9,590 bases of DNA from Microcaldota archaeon (lineage in GTDB: Archaea > Micrarchaeota > Micrarchaeia > Anstonellales > Bilamarchaeaceae). This document shows, in pieces, positions 1 through 5,828 of this stretch (the first letter of the stretch is position 1; each line of letters begins with the position of its first letter). The position numbers and the translations under genes were made by a program. Where the stretch lies: NCBI GenBank assembly GCA_023247345.1, contig JAHFGR010000038.1, forward strand, positions 1-9,590, written 5' to 3'. Under the pieces are notes generated by a model that saw only the letters and a program-made list of their open reading frames with translations, had not been told where the DNA came from and made no database searches.

Positions 1-1
1 A

Positions 2-451
2 AATGTTATTATAGCTCTACTTATCTTATTTTTTGTTTTTATTTTTCACTGGTTATTCTACGCGTCATTTGTATCTGCAGCCGCATATGATTTCGGAATA
101 AAAGAATCGATTAAAAAGTGTTTTAAGTTTATAAAATCAAGACACATTTTTGCTTTGCTATTTTACTTTATTTATTCAGTAGTTTGGCTCACTCAATTTA
201 TCCCGGTTATTAATCTCATAACATTTTTTGTTACTTTCCCAATATGTTATTCAGCTATGATAATCTACTTACAAAAAACAATTGGAGGGGCGTCATACAC
301 ATCACCTTCTCTTTCTATCTCTCCTTCTTCAGTAGCAACAGAACCAAACGCTCCAACAACTTCCCCTCCTTCGCAGGTCCCTAAATTTAAGAAAAAACCA
401 AAACAGGAAATAAAGCAAACAGAAAGTGAACAAGACGACTACGACGAGTAA
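2..451 (+). CDS. C-terminal part of a polytopic membrane protein (5' end outside window)
   Basis: The reading frame is open from the window edge (first full codon at base 2) to TAA at 449-451, giving 149 residues. A TTG at 155 is an internal codon, not the start. Two hydrophobic regions are visible: about residues 2-28, ending in an Ala-rich FVSAAAYDFG stretch, and a longer one at about 51-95 (FYFIYSVVWL to ICYSAMIIYL). Between them is a basic amphipathic loop, KESIKKCFKFIKSR. This arrangement (Ala-rich helix, basic loop, long hydrophobic end) resembles archaeal multi-pass proteins of the DUF4013 or GPDPase-membrane-domain type, a comparison from memory. After the last helix comes a soluble tail of about 50 residues, first rich in Ser, Thr and Pro, then Lys-rich, then acidic (DDYDE at the end), probably a disordered cytoplasmic tail. 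The function is unknown. Confidence 0.8.
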   Translation, partial: NVIIALLILFFVFIFHWLFYASFVSAAAYDFGIKESIKKCFKFIKSRHIFALLFYFIYSVVWLTQFIPVINLITFFVTFPICYSAMIIYLQKTIGGASYTSPSLSISPSSVATEPNAPTTSPPSQVPKFKKKPKQEIKQTESEQDDYDE

Positions 452-495
452 GCTGATACAAATCTATTCCAGGTAAGTTCTTAAATCTTTTTTGG

Positions 496-532
496 CATAT
501 ATACCTACTACTTTTAATTATTGATGGTGATC
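496..532 (+). promoter_or_regulatory. TATA-like element and Shine-Dalgarno site for the 102-residue gene
   Basis: CATATATACC at 496-505 lies about 30 bases before the ATG at 535. GGTGATC at 526-532 can pair with the AUCACC at the 3' end of archaeal 16S rRNA, three bases before the ATG. The site supports the chosen start. Confidence 0.5.
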
Positions 533-534
533 AA

Positions 535-843
535 ATGAAACGTGTTTATGAATGTGATTTATCAAAAAAGAAAGATCTTTTGAAAATTCTTGAAGCTGAT
601 AAATTTGCTGAAGATAGTTTTGAGCGTATTGGTTATAAGCTTCGTGAAGGTGCAAGCCTTGGGGAAGACAAATCAAAGCTTTATGTCTATGTTTCGTCTT
701 CTGAAGATAACGTAAAAAAGGCCGATGAGAAAATTAAGTCTGTTGCAAATGTACTGCAAGGTGAGAAAGAGAAAAAAGTGCTAGATAAAATTGCAGCAGA
801 GGACGAGGGTGCAGAAACTGGTTTCGGGAGTATGTTCGGCTAG
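535..843 (+). CDS. Small charged protein of unknown function with C-terminal GFGSMFG
   Basis: This gene encodes 102 residues, about a third of them Lys, Glu or Asp. There is no signal peptide, membrane helix or cysteine cluster; the only cysteine is in the N-terminal MKRVYECDLS. The pattern reads as a compact alpha/beta domain: helix KKDLLKILEADKFAEDSFERI, strand-turn YKLREGASLG, strand KLYVYVSS, helix DNVKKADEKIKSVANVL. A charged helix follows, then a Gly/Phe-rich end, GFGSMFG. The strong Shine-Dalgarno site and normal codon use argue for a real gene. I cannot assign a family. The short aromatic-glycine tail looks like a docking or C-terminal recognition peptide, which is inference. The stop is TAG. 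The reading frame resumes after it and ends again in Met-Phe-Gly-TAG 14 codons later (see the repeat entry). Confidence 0.8.
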   Translation: MKRVYECDLSKKKDLLKILEADKFAEDSFERIGYKLREGASLGEDKSKLYVYVSSSEDNVKKADEKIKSVANVLQGEKEKKVLDKIAAEDEGAETGFGSMFG

Positions 844-887
844 GCTGAACAGGTTGTGACCGAAGGTTGCAGGATGTTCGGCTAGGC
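832..887 (+). repeat. 14-base direct repeat duplicating the gene's last codons and stop
   Basis: ATGTTCGGCTAGGC occurs at 832-845 and again at 874-887. The offset is 42 bases, exactly 14 codons, so the second copy is in frame with the upstream gene. It re-encodes Met-Phe-Gly-TAG after the in-frame stretch AEQVVTEGCR. The first stop codon also sits in the three-base loop of a possible stem: GTTCGGC (834-840) with GCTGAAC (844-850), one G-T wobble. This could be slipped duplication, a decoy stop or a readthrough extension; the sequence does not decide. Confidence 0.7.
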
Positions 888-896
888 ATCTAAAGT

Positions 897-926
897 CTTT
901 TATTCTTTAACTACTTTTATCTATTC
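897..926 (+). promoter_or_regulatory. Probable promoter of a leaderless winged-helix gene
   Basis: The bases before the ATG at 927 are AT-rich (TTTTATTC at about 897-904) and contain no purine-rich ribosome site. A TATA-like box about 25-30 bases before the start, with no Shine-Dalgarno site, fits a leaderless archaeal transcript. Confidence 0.35.
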
Positions 927-1451
927 ATGGGCGATCCTGAAGAACCTGAAACATCTTCTCAAAACGAAGAAAAAAAATCTATCGCATCACGTGGTGTGCC
1001 AGCGAGTGAATCCCTATATTTTCCAAGATTTGACAGCGAAGAACTGCGCAGTTTTCAGGATAAAGAAGAAAATGCAACTCGTAATCTGTGGTCACTCGAA
1101 GAGCTTACTAATTTTGTATTTTCAAAGAAATATCAGGCCAAATATTATGAAACTGCATTGGGTTTTTTGAAACTGTTAGCTGAAAAAACTTATATAGCTG
1201 GTGATGATATCTCAAATTACATAAGATCGAACAATATTTCAAAGGCAACGTTCTACAATCGAGTACTGCCGCGTTTGCGAAGAGTTGGAATGATAAAAAT
1301 AGAACGGGATACTATTGTAGCCTTAGAAAGTAAACGCAAGTTCAGGCCAATGCGCATTTCATTTAGCAAAACATTTGGAAATTATCTATTAAAAATAGCT
1401 GATTCTTGGCTTGCTGCAGTGGATGATGTTAGGAGTAGAAAGAAAGAGTGA
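927..1451 (+). CDS. Winged-helix DNA-binding protein, function unknown
   Basis: This gene encodes 174 residues. The first ~60 are polar and probably disordered (MGDPEEPETSSQNEEKK). The middle is helical (WSLEELTNFVFSKKYQAKYYETALGFLKLLAE). A helix-turn-helix follows at about 95-125: ISNYIRSNNISKATFYNRVL as helix, turn and recognition helix, then LRRVGMIKIERDTIVAL as a wing. The C-terminus is basic (SKRKFRPMRI and RSRKKE). The layout suits a sequence-specific DNA-binding protein; no ligand domain or catalytic residues are visible. The stop is 7 bases from the stop of the minus-strand coiled-coil gene, so the two genes are tightly convergent. That neighbour also begins with a winged helix, but the two are not obviously related. 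A role as transcription or replication regulator is inference. Confidence 0.75.
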   Translation: MGDPEEPETSSQNEEKKSIASRGVPASESLYFPRFDSEELRSFQDKEENATRNLWSLEELTNFVFSKKYQAKYYETALGFLKLLAEKTYIAGDDISNYIRSNNISKATFYNRVLPRLRRVGMIKIERDTIVALESKRKFRPMRISFSKTFGNYLLKIADSWLAAVDDVRSRKKE

Positions 1452-1458
1452 ATTATTT

Positions 1459-3210
1459 TCATTTTTTCTTCCCTTTCTTATCCTTGCTTCTGTTTTCCTT
1501 TGCTTTTTGTTTCTTCCTTTCCTTTCTGCCGCGAACATCCTCGCTTAATCTATCGCGCTCTTTTTCTTTTTCTTCAACTGTTTTCTTTACTTTATCTGCT
1601 TTTTGCTTTGCCTTTTTGACAACCGGCTCAAAATCTTCTAGAGATGCAGATTCTTTATGAAGTTTTTTTATCATTCCCTTACTTTCCAATATCAGTTCAT
1701 TCAGTCTCTTCTTTGCCTCAACTATTCTGTCTTCGATTCCTCGCTCTTCTGCTGTCGCGTATTCAAGCTCGGTTTCATACATGTTTGTTAAACCTTCTAG
1801 TTCTTTCAAATATTTTCTTATGTACTCGCCTTCTGCAGATTCTCTCATTCTGTCTAATTCTTCTTCGCTATTTTTAACATATTGCTCAACTTCCCCGATT
1901 TTATTTTCGTAATCGCTTACATATTCCATTATCCATTGTTCTATTTTTCTAATCTCAGATAACTCGCCTTCTAGCGCTTCTAATTCTTCCTCTTTCCTCT
2001 CAACTGAGACGCGAATGCGATTTGTTAATTCACTTATTTCTACTTTTGTTTCCGTGGCGTCTTCTAATTTATTTAGCATCTCTCTCATAGATTCATTGAG
2101 CTGTTCTATCGTATTTTCTGTTTCTTCTAGCGTTATTTTTATGCTGTCAATTTTTTGGTTCATACTACTGCCAATGTTTTCTAATTCGCTCACTTTGTCT
2201 TTTTCTCTTTCAACAATTTCCTTACCCTCTTGTATCTTGCTGTTTATCTGTTCTTCTGATTTCTTTATCTGTTCTAAGAATTGATTTACCTTATCCTTTG
2301 TTCCCTTTATTATTGAGCGTCCTTCTTTTTCCATTCTTTCCATTGTTTTATGAAGTTTTTCAACCTCGTCAACTTTGTCTGGTAGTTCCAATACCCTTTC
2401 TTTAAGCTCTAGAATACGTCCTTCCTTTTCTAATACTTTTTCTGTTATCGCAGCCATGTCTCCTTCTACTTTATTCTCTAAAGTCATGTATCTATTTCTG
2501 TAGAGTTTTTCTTTTTCTTGTTTTAATCCTTCTATTTCTGCTTTTTGCCTGGTTATATCGTCTAGATAACTATTCACTAACTCTTTTATTTTCTTCTTTT
2601 CTGCTGTTTCTTTTGGTCTAATATATCTTACTCTTTCTGCCAATTCCTCAAAATTAATTGTTTTTTTATTTTCCAGTTCGACCTCTTGTTCTCTCTTGTC
2701 TGTGTATTCTTCTATTGAATTTTCTATCAAATGTTCTGTTTCTTCCTGCCTTGTCTCTGTGTCTTCTTGTTCGGATTTTTCACTTTGCTCCATTTTTTCA
2801 ATAATTTTATCTTTAATATCTTCTATTGGTTTACCTAGTTCTTTTTTTTCTAATAATGTTATTTTTTCTACTTCTTTGGGTTCTTCTTGTTCAATTTTTG
2901 GTACTTCTGTTTTAAATGGAGAAGTATATTTTTCTTCTACTACTTCATATTCTCTTTCTTCCTCCTCCTTATCAGTGGGAATTACACCCAACCAAGCAAC
3001 AAAAGTGTTTGTTAAGTTATATTCTATTTTTATATAACCCTCATCTTCCAGAACTCGAATCCATTTATCTATTATTCTTCTATTTATTCCTGTTTCTTTT
3101 TCCAAATCCGAAACATTAATTCTTTTATTATTAGAAATGGCTCTAATCAATTTATCGATATCTGTACTAATAAGTGCATCATCAACGCTAACTCTGTCCT
3201 CCCCACTCAT
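1459..3210 (-). CDS. Winged-helix plus long coiled-coil protein with Lys-rich tail
   Basis: This gene encodes 583 residues. Two ATGs are adjacent (3213 and 3210). The ribosome site GAGGGGG (complement of 3216-3222) leaves five bases to the second ATG and only two to the first, so 3210 is preferred. Residues about 17-77 form a winged helix: LIRAISNNKRINVSDLEKET as the first part, INRRIIDKWIRVLEDEGYIKI as recognition helix and wing. An acidic linker (about 80-190) follows, rich in Glu, Gln, Lys and Thr. From about 195 to 555 almost the whole chain has heptad-like hydrophobic spacing with Glu/Lys between, interrupted near 395 and 470. The last 28 residues are nearly all basic (RKERKKQKAKENRSKDKKGK). 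There are no Walker A/B or SMC hinge motifs, so it is not an SMC ATPase. A rod-like DNA-tethering or chromosome-organising protein would fit: winged helix and basic tail on DNA, coiled coil for self-association. This is inference; no family name is recognised. Confidence 0.85.
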   Translation of the reverse strand: MSGEDRVSVDDALISTDIDKLIRAISNNKRINVSDLEKETGINRRIIDKWIRVLEDEGYIKIEYNLTNTFVAWLGVIPTDKEEEEREYEVVEEKYTSPFKTEVPKIEQEEPKEVEKITLLEKKELGKPIEDIKDKIIEKMEQSEKSEQEDTETRQEETEHLIENSIEEYTDKREQEVELENKKTINFEELAERVRYIRPKETAEKKKIKELVNSYLDDITRQKAEIEGLKQEKEKLYRNRYMTLENKVEGDMAAITEKVLEKEGRILELKERVLELPDKVDEVEKLHKTMERMEKEGRSIIKGTKDKVNQFLEQIKKSEEQINSKIQEGKEIVEREKDKVSELENIGSSMNQKIDSIKITLEETENTIEQLNESMREMLNKLEDATETKVEISELTNRIRVSVERKEEELEALEGELSEIRKIEQWIMEYVSDYENKIGEVEQYVKNSEEELDRMRESAEGEYIRKYLKELEGLTNMYETELEYATAEERGIEDRIVEAKKRLNELILESKGMIKKLHKESASLEDFEPVVKKAKQKADKVKKTVEEKEKERDRLSEDVRGRKERKKQKAKENRSKDKKGKKK

Positions 3211-3213
3211 CAT

Positions 3214-3255
3214 ATCCCCCTCTAATTATTAGCTCTATAAAAACTATAAATATCT
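3214..3255 (-). promoter_or_regulatory. Promoter and ribosome site of the coiled-coil gene
   Basis: On the minus strand a TATA box, ATATTTATA (complement of 3245-3253), lies 32-40 bases before the ATG. The purine-rich GAGGGGG (complement of 3216-3222) lies downstream. Transcription would start near 3220-3227. Confidence 0.5.
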
Positions 3256-3316
3256 ATGTAATATTGGGTTTAAAAAGATATCTTAACACCAATAAACACA
3301 TGAAAAAGCTTAGATC

Positions 3317-3553
3317 ATGTCTAGCTGGAGATTTTTTTATCGCATTTTAATTCCAGACCAGCTGGATTTAATGCCAGTTCTTCTGTTGTCTCAGATTTTG
3401 TTCTTGTGTTATTGGCATCTTACACTGGCAGTTTTGAAAAAGCGTGGGGGTTACGTCCATACGCATGAGGAAGTAGAAACAGGGATTGCAGCAATCTTTA
3501 CTAATGAAAATATGTCGAGAGCAATTTTTTTTGAAGAACTGTCGCTCAACTAA
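3317..3553 (+). CDS. Doubtful small single-pass membrane protein
   Basis: The frame would encode 78 residues. It has one clear hydrophobic segment at about 19-40 (LMPVLLLSQILFLCYWHLTL), then KKRGG, which would place the C-terminal half (HTHEEVETGIAAIFTNENMS) in the cytoplasm by the positive-inside rule. A TATA-like TTTAAAAA at 3269-3276 lies upstream, but no ribosome site precedes this ATG. About 28 bases after that box is another ATG, at 3300, in a different frame; it starts a 16-codon ORF, MKKLRSCLAGDFFIAF. That ORF runs through a T7 tract and would continue for about 55 codons if one T were lost. The stretch may therefore hold this gene, a frameshifted small gene, or no gene. It ends three bases before the stop of rpl10e on the other strand. 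Confidence 0.35.
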   Translation: MSSWRFFYRILIPDQLDLMPVLLLSQILFLCYWHLTLAVLKKRGGYVHTHEEVETGIAAIFTNENMSRAIFFEELSLN

Positions 3554-3556
3554 CTG

Positions 3557-4087
3557 CTAACCTGCCTTTCCGTCTTTCTTAATTATTTTGAAAGTACCGG
3601 ATAATTTTCTTCTTGCGCGGTTCAATGCAGTTTTAATCAATTCTTCGTATTGCTTATAAGTATGGACAGTAAACAATGCTTTTCCTGCATCTACTCTTGC
3701 CGCTTTGTCTGTTGGTCTTCCAAAGCTTTGTCGCATTCCTTTCTGTAGACGGTCAGCGCCCGCACCAGCGATCATTTTGTTTTCGCGAATCACGTGGTGT
3801 GGAAAAACTCGGACAATAAAGTAGTAGCCTGTTGGTATACTTTTTTCTAAAAGTTTATTTGCGGTTTGTCTTGCACTTTCAATCGTGTTGTCTCTTAATA
3901 TGACGTCGCCTTGAGCTTCAAGGTCTAAAAATAAATCGTAATCTTCTTTTCTTACTCCCATCCTGAATTGTTGTAAATCTTGATGGGGCATAGCCTTTAT
4001 GTATGATTTTCTCGGCTTGCTTCTTGAATATCTCGTCCATGCGACTTTATTAATATCCCTAATTGCTCTTGCAGGTCTAATTCCCAT
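3557..4087 (-). CDS. rpl10e: 50S ribosomal protein L10e
   Basis: This gene encodes 176 residues, normal for archaeal L10e (the family of eukaryotic uL16/RPL10 and related to bacterial L16). It contacts 23S rRNA near the tRNA-accommodation corridor of the large subunit. The family pattern is clear: MGIRPARAIRDINKVAWTR at the start, SKPRKSYIKAMPHQDLQQFRMG, LRDNTIESARQTANKLLEK, then YYFIVRVFPHHVIRENKMIA with AGADRLQKGMRQSFGRP. This last conserved stretch lies near the peptidyl-transferase side. The protein is basic throughout. The stop is TAG and the start fits the family. It is transcribed alone, divergent from the aquaporin gene. Its upstream region is unusually rich in inverted repeats, and a long structured 5' leader is possible. 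This gene is the best evidence that the DNA is archaeal. Confidence 0.97.
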   Translation of the reverse strand: MGIRPARAIRDINKVAWTRYSRSKPRKSYIKAMPHQDLQQFRMGVRKEDYDLFLDLEAQGDVILRDNTIESARQTANKLLEKSIPTGYYFIVRVFPHHVIRENKMIAGAGADRLQKGMRQSFGRPTDKAARVDAGKALFTVHTYKQYEELIKTALNRARRKLSGTFKIIKKDGKAG

Positions 4088-4102
4088 CGACTTCTACCAT
4101 CC

Positions 4103-4117
4103 TTATGCTCAGCATAA
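4103..4117 (-). promoter_or_regulatory. rpl10e: Short hairpin next to the rpl10e start
   Basis: TTATGC and GCATAA (4103-4108 and 4112-4117) form a perfect six-pair stem with a three-base loop, 16 bases before the rpl10e ATG. In the mRNA the stem is directly followed by GGATGG, the only purine-rich candidate ribosome site, so it could affect access to it. Confidence 0.4.
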
Positions 4118-4133
4118 TGTTTTTCTTGGATAA

Positions 4134-4177
4134 GGCGTGAGACTCCGTCCGTACTTTCAGTACGTCCACCTCCCGCC
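4134..4177 (-). promoter_or_regulatory. rpl10e: 44-base imperfect stem-loop in the rpl10e leader
   Basis: The outer arms 4134-4141 (GGCGTGAG) and 4170-4177 (CTCCCGCC) pair with one mismatch. Inside, CGTAC (4150-4154) and GTACG (4160-4164) form a perfect five-pair stem with a five-base loop. On the rpl10e transcript the apical loop reads UGAAA. The element is far more GC-rich than its surroundings, which suggests a selected RNA structure. Autoregulation by L10e is possible but not shown. It is not a tRNA: no T-loop or anticodon stem is present. Confidence 0.5.
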
Positions 4178-4209
4178 AGTCATTTAATGTTTTCTAATAA
4201 CCATGTTTT

Positions 4210-4264
4210 GGGCTGAAGCCCTTTTAATATTATTAGAATTATATAAGATTATAAAAGGGCTTCA
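4210..4264. repeat. 13-base perfect inverted repeat in the rpl10e/aquaporin divergent promoter region
   Basis: TGAAGCCCTTTTA (4214-4226) is the exact reverse complement of TAAAAGGGCTTCA (4252-4264), with a 25-base AT-only-like spacer between. The AGCCC at 4217-4221 could instead pair with GGGCT at 4210-4214, so two folds exclude each other. The spacer and right arm hold the TATA-like stretches (TTATATAA at 4239-4246, ATTATAAAA at 4248-4256) that must serve rpl10e (minus) and/or the aquaporin (plus). It could be an operator, a cruciform, or a switch in the rpl10e leader. Confidence 0.65.
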
Positions 4265-4295
4265 ATTAAAAAAGGTTTAGTTTTCATTTCTTGGT
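4248..4295 (+). promoter_or_regulatory. Probable aquaporin promoter
   Basis: ATTATAAAA at 4248-4256 is a good archaeal TATA box; transcription would begin near 4278, leaving about 18 bases of leader. No ribosome site of the GGTGA type precedes the ATG at 4296. ATTAAAAAAG (about 4264-4273) is an alternative box that would give a leaderless mRNA. Confidence 0.4.
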
Positions 4296-4970
4296 ATGCA
4301 AATTAAGGAATTTATCGCTGAATTTATTGGAACATTTGCTCTTGTTTTTATTGGCGCAGGTGCTGTCTTAGTAAATGGTTTAACTAACGGCGGAGTTGCC
4401 CTAGTTGGAATAGCGCTAGCGCACGGTTTAGTTTTAATGACGATGATCTACTCTTTAGCGCATATAAGTGGAGCACATTTTAATCCTGCAGTTACAATTG
4501 CAATGCTCGCAAATAAGCGAATACAACTATCAAACGCGCTTTCATATATCGTTGCACAATTACTCGGTGCAAGTGTTGCTGGTTTACTTTTACTTTGGCT
4601 GTACCCTTCTGCGAACGGTGAGCAACTTTATGGTTTCCCAATTAATTTAAGTTTTGGATTTGGTATTCTACTCGAAGCGGTCCTAACCTTCTTTTTAGTT
4701 TTAACAATTTATGGTGTTGCAGTAAATAAGCAGGTGCAGTCTGGAATATTTGGTTTGGCAATTGGTTCAGTATTAATATATGACATATTAATGGGAGGTA
4801 CACAAACAGGCGCAGCAATGAATCCTGCTCGTGCTTTTGGTCCAGCATTAGCAAGTGGAATTTGGAGTCCCCAGATTATATACTGGGTAGGGCCGGTTGT
4901 TGGCGCGCTAGTAGCAAGTTTTGTTTACGAATATCTATTCTTAAGAGAAGAGAAGTCGAAGAGGAAATAG
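4296..4970 (+). CDS. Aquaporin (MIP family channel) with TIP-like selectivity filter
   Basis: This gene encodes 224 residues, the usual length of a prokaryotic MIP channel. It is a six-helix membrane pore with two half-helices. Both signature boxes are intact: ISGAHFNPAVTIA (NPA at 63-65) and GAAMNPARAFGPA (NPA at 176-178). The N-terminal KEFIAEFIGTFALVFIG is typical. Aligned by spacing to the NPA boxes, the aromatic/arginine filter is His43, Ile164, Ala173, Arg179. Escherichia coli AqpZ has Phe, His, Thr, Arg and GlpF has Trp, Gly, Phe, Arg at these places, so this channel is neither a strict water channel nor a classical glycerol facilitator. The His-Ile-Ala-Arg set occurs in plant tonoplast proteins such as the TIP3 and TIP4 groups. 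Water plus a small neutral solute (ammonia, urea, hydrogen peroxide) is likely; the actual substrate is inference. The Lys/Arg-rich end (EEKSKRK) is cytoplasmic. It ends 12 bases from the convergent TrmB gene. Confidence 0.93.
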   Translation: MQIKEFIAEFIGTFALVFIGAGAVLVNGLTNGGVALVGIALAHGLVLMTMIYSLAHISGAHFNPAVTIAMLANKRIQLSNALSYIVAQLLGASVAGLLLLWLYPSANGEQLYGFPINLSFGFGILLEAVLTFFLVLTIYGVAVNKQVQSGIFGLAIGSVLIYDILMGGTQTGAAMNPARAFGPALASGIWSPQIIYWVGPVVGALVASFVYEYLFLREEKSKRK

Positions 4971-4982
4971 TCTGCATAAAAT

Positions 4983-5735
4983 TTATTTTAATTTTTTATC
5001 CGCGGCATTCCACAAATATTCGAAATGTTCGCGATATGTTTGTGCTAATCGTTCATTTTCAATTATTATCGTTGTTATCGGAGTTCCCCAGATAATAAAC
5101 GCTACTTTATTACCGTAAATTATAGTGTTCACTGGATTCATTTCCTTTGTATCCAAAAATCGGTAAGTAGTTACTTCATTATCAAACATAAAAACTCCTT
5201 TTTTCTTGTTTGTTATCACTCGCTCCTTTATGCCCCTCTCTTTTAACATCTTGAAATACTGTGGCATAAATATTGGCAAGGCTTCATTATATTTTGCATC
5301 ATCCAAACCAGATATCAGGTTTTCTTTATGTGGAGTTTCATAAGTATCTTTTAAGCGAAGTTTTAATCCTTCAACCCCTATGAGCACTTGCACGTTTGTA
5401 TCTTCCTTCGAAATATTATGTAATGAATTGAGTTGATTCATATTAGCTTCAAGCAATTCAATATCTTTCTTTACGTCTTCCTCTTGTTCTTTTAGATAAT
5501 CCATTATCTTTGAAGGTGGAGCAGCAGAGAAGATTTTCTTCTTTCCTTTTTGCACATGGCTTACTAACCCCTTCTTAGCAAGCGTTTCTATCTTGTCATA
5601 AACGTGTGGTCTGTAAATCCCTGTTTTCTGTGCGATCTCATAAGCAGAGAGCGGCCCGAGCCGCAGCAGTGCTAGATAAACCCCGCACTCATTTTCGCTT
5701 AAGCCTATTCTTGCTAGCAATTCCTTCTCATTCAT
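4983..5735 (-). CDS. TrmB-family transcriptional regulator
   Basis: This gene encodes 250 residues with the full TrmB layout. The winged helix is at about 1-70 (IGLSENECGVYLALLRLGPL, then SAYEIAQKTGIYRPHVYDKI with the recognition helix, then KKGLVSHVQKGKKKIFSA as wing). A coiled-coil dimer helix follows at about 74-108 (PPSKIMDYLKEQEEDVKKDI onward). The C-terminal sensor domain is at about 115-250 (VQVLIGVEGLKLRLKDTYET to YREHFEYLWNAADKK); the FEYLW end is typical. Family members such as Thermococcus TrmB and TrmBL proteins bind sugars or other small ligands and act as repressor or activator depending on where they sit relative to TATA. No ligand can be assigned. The gene is divergent from the heme-oxygenase-like gene, with a 21-base palindrome between, so that gene is the likeliest target, along with itself. 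A TATA box about 25 bases before the ATG, and no ribosome site, suggest a leaderless mRNA. Confidence 0.92.
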   Translation of the reverse strand: MNEKELLARIGLSENECGVYLALLRLGPLSAYEIAQKTGIYRPHVYDKIETLAKKGLVSHVQKGKKKIFSAAPPSKIMDYLKEQEEDVKKDIELLEANMNQLNSLHNISKEDTNVQVLIGVEGLKLRLKDTYETPHKENLISGLDDAKYNEALPIFMPQYFKMLKERGIKERVITNKKKGVFMFDNEVTTYRFLDTKEMNPVNTIIYGNKVAFIIWGTPITTIIIENERLAQTYREHFEYLWNAADKKLK

Positions 5736-5756
5736 AAGCCTATTCTATATTGAAAC

Positions 5757-5763
5757 ATTTATA
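5757..5763 (-). promoter_or_regulatory. TATA box of the TrmB-family gene
   Basis: The complement of 5757-5763 reads TATAAAT, centred about 25 bases before the ATG at 5735. That distance predicts a transcript starting at or next to the start codon. The box abuts the palindrome at 5764-5784. Confidence 0.5.
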
Positions 5764-5784
5764 GTCGTTTGTACTACAGACGAC
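5764..5784. promoter_or_regulatory. 21-base palindrome, probable TrmB-family operator
   Basis: The 21-base site has arms GTCGTTTGTA and TACAGACGAC around a central C, with one mismatched pair (T and G) out of ten. It abuts the TATA box of the regulator gene and lies six bases upstream of the TATA box of the divergent gene (5790-5797), covering or touching both BRE positions. Dimeric winged-helix regulators bind such sites. By analogy with TrmB, a dimer upstream of TATA/BRE can activate that promoter while repressing the other. Confidence 0.65.
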
Positions 5785-5807
5785 AGTTATTTATATATAA
5801 GAACTGT
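5783..5807 (+). promoter_or_regulatory. TATA box of the heme-oxygenase-like gene inside a small inverted repeat
   Basis: TTTATATA at 5790-5797 is a strong archaeal TATA box, about 32-39 bases before the ATG at 5829, giving a leader of roughly 10 bases. It is enclosed by ACAGTT (5783-5788) and AACTGT (5802-5807), a six-base inverted repeat that could be a second regulator half-site pair. Confidence 0.5.
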
Positions 5808-5828
5808 TGTATTAGTTTGTGATTAAAA

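Noticed and set aside
2015..3119. Several plus-strand ORFs rich in Ser, Phe and Leu within 1448-3119
   Set aside because: They are the antisense of the Glu/Lys-rich coiled-coil gene, whose complement naturally yields long Ser/Phe/Leu frames.
3369..3556. 62-codon open frame continuing past the rpl10e TAG on the minus strand, Cys-rich
   Set aside because: L10e already has its full family length. The open frame can be explained as a shadow of the plus-strand frame, and nothing else suggests amber readthrough.
4134..4177. Possible tRNA between rpl10e and the aquaporin gene
   Set aside because: The acceptor-like outer stem is present but there is no T-loop, anticodon arm or adequate length.
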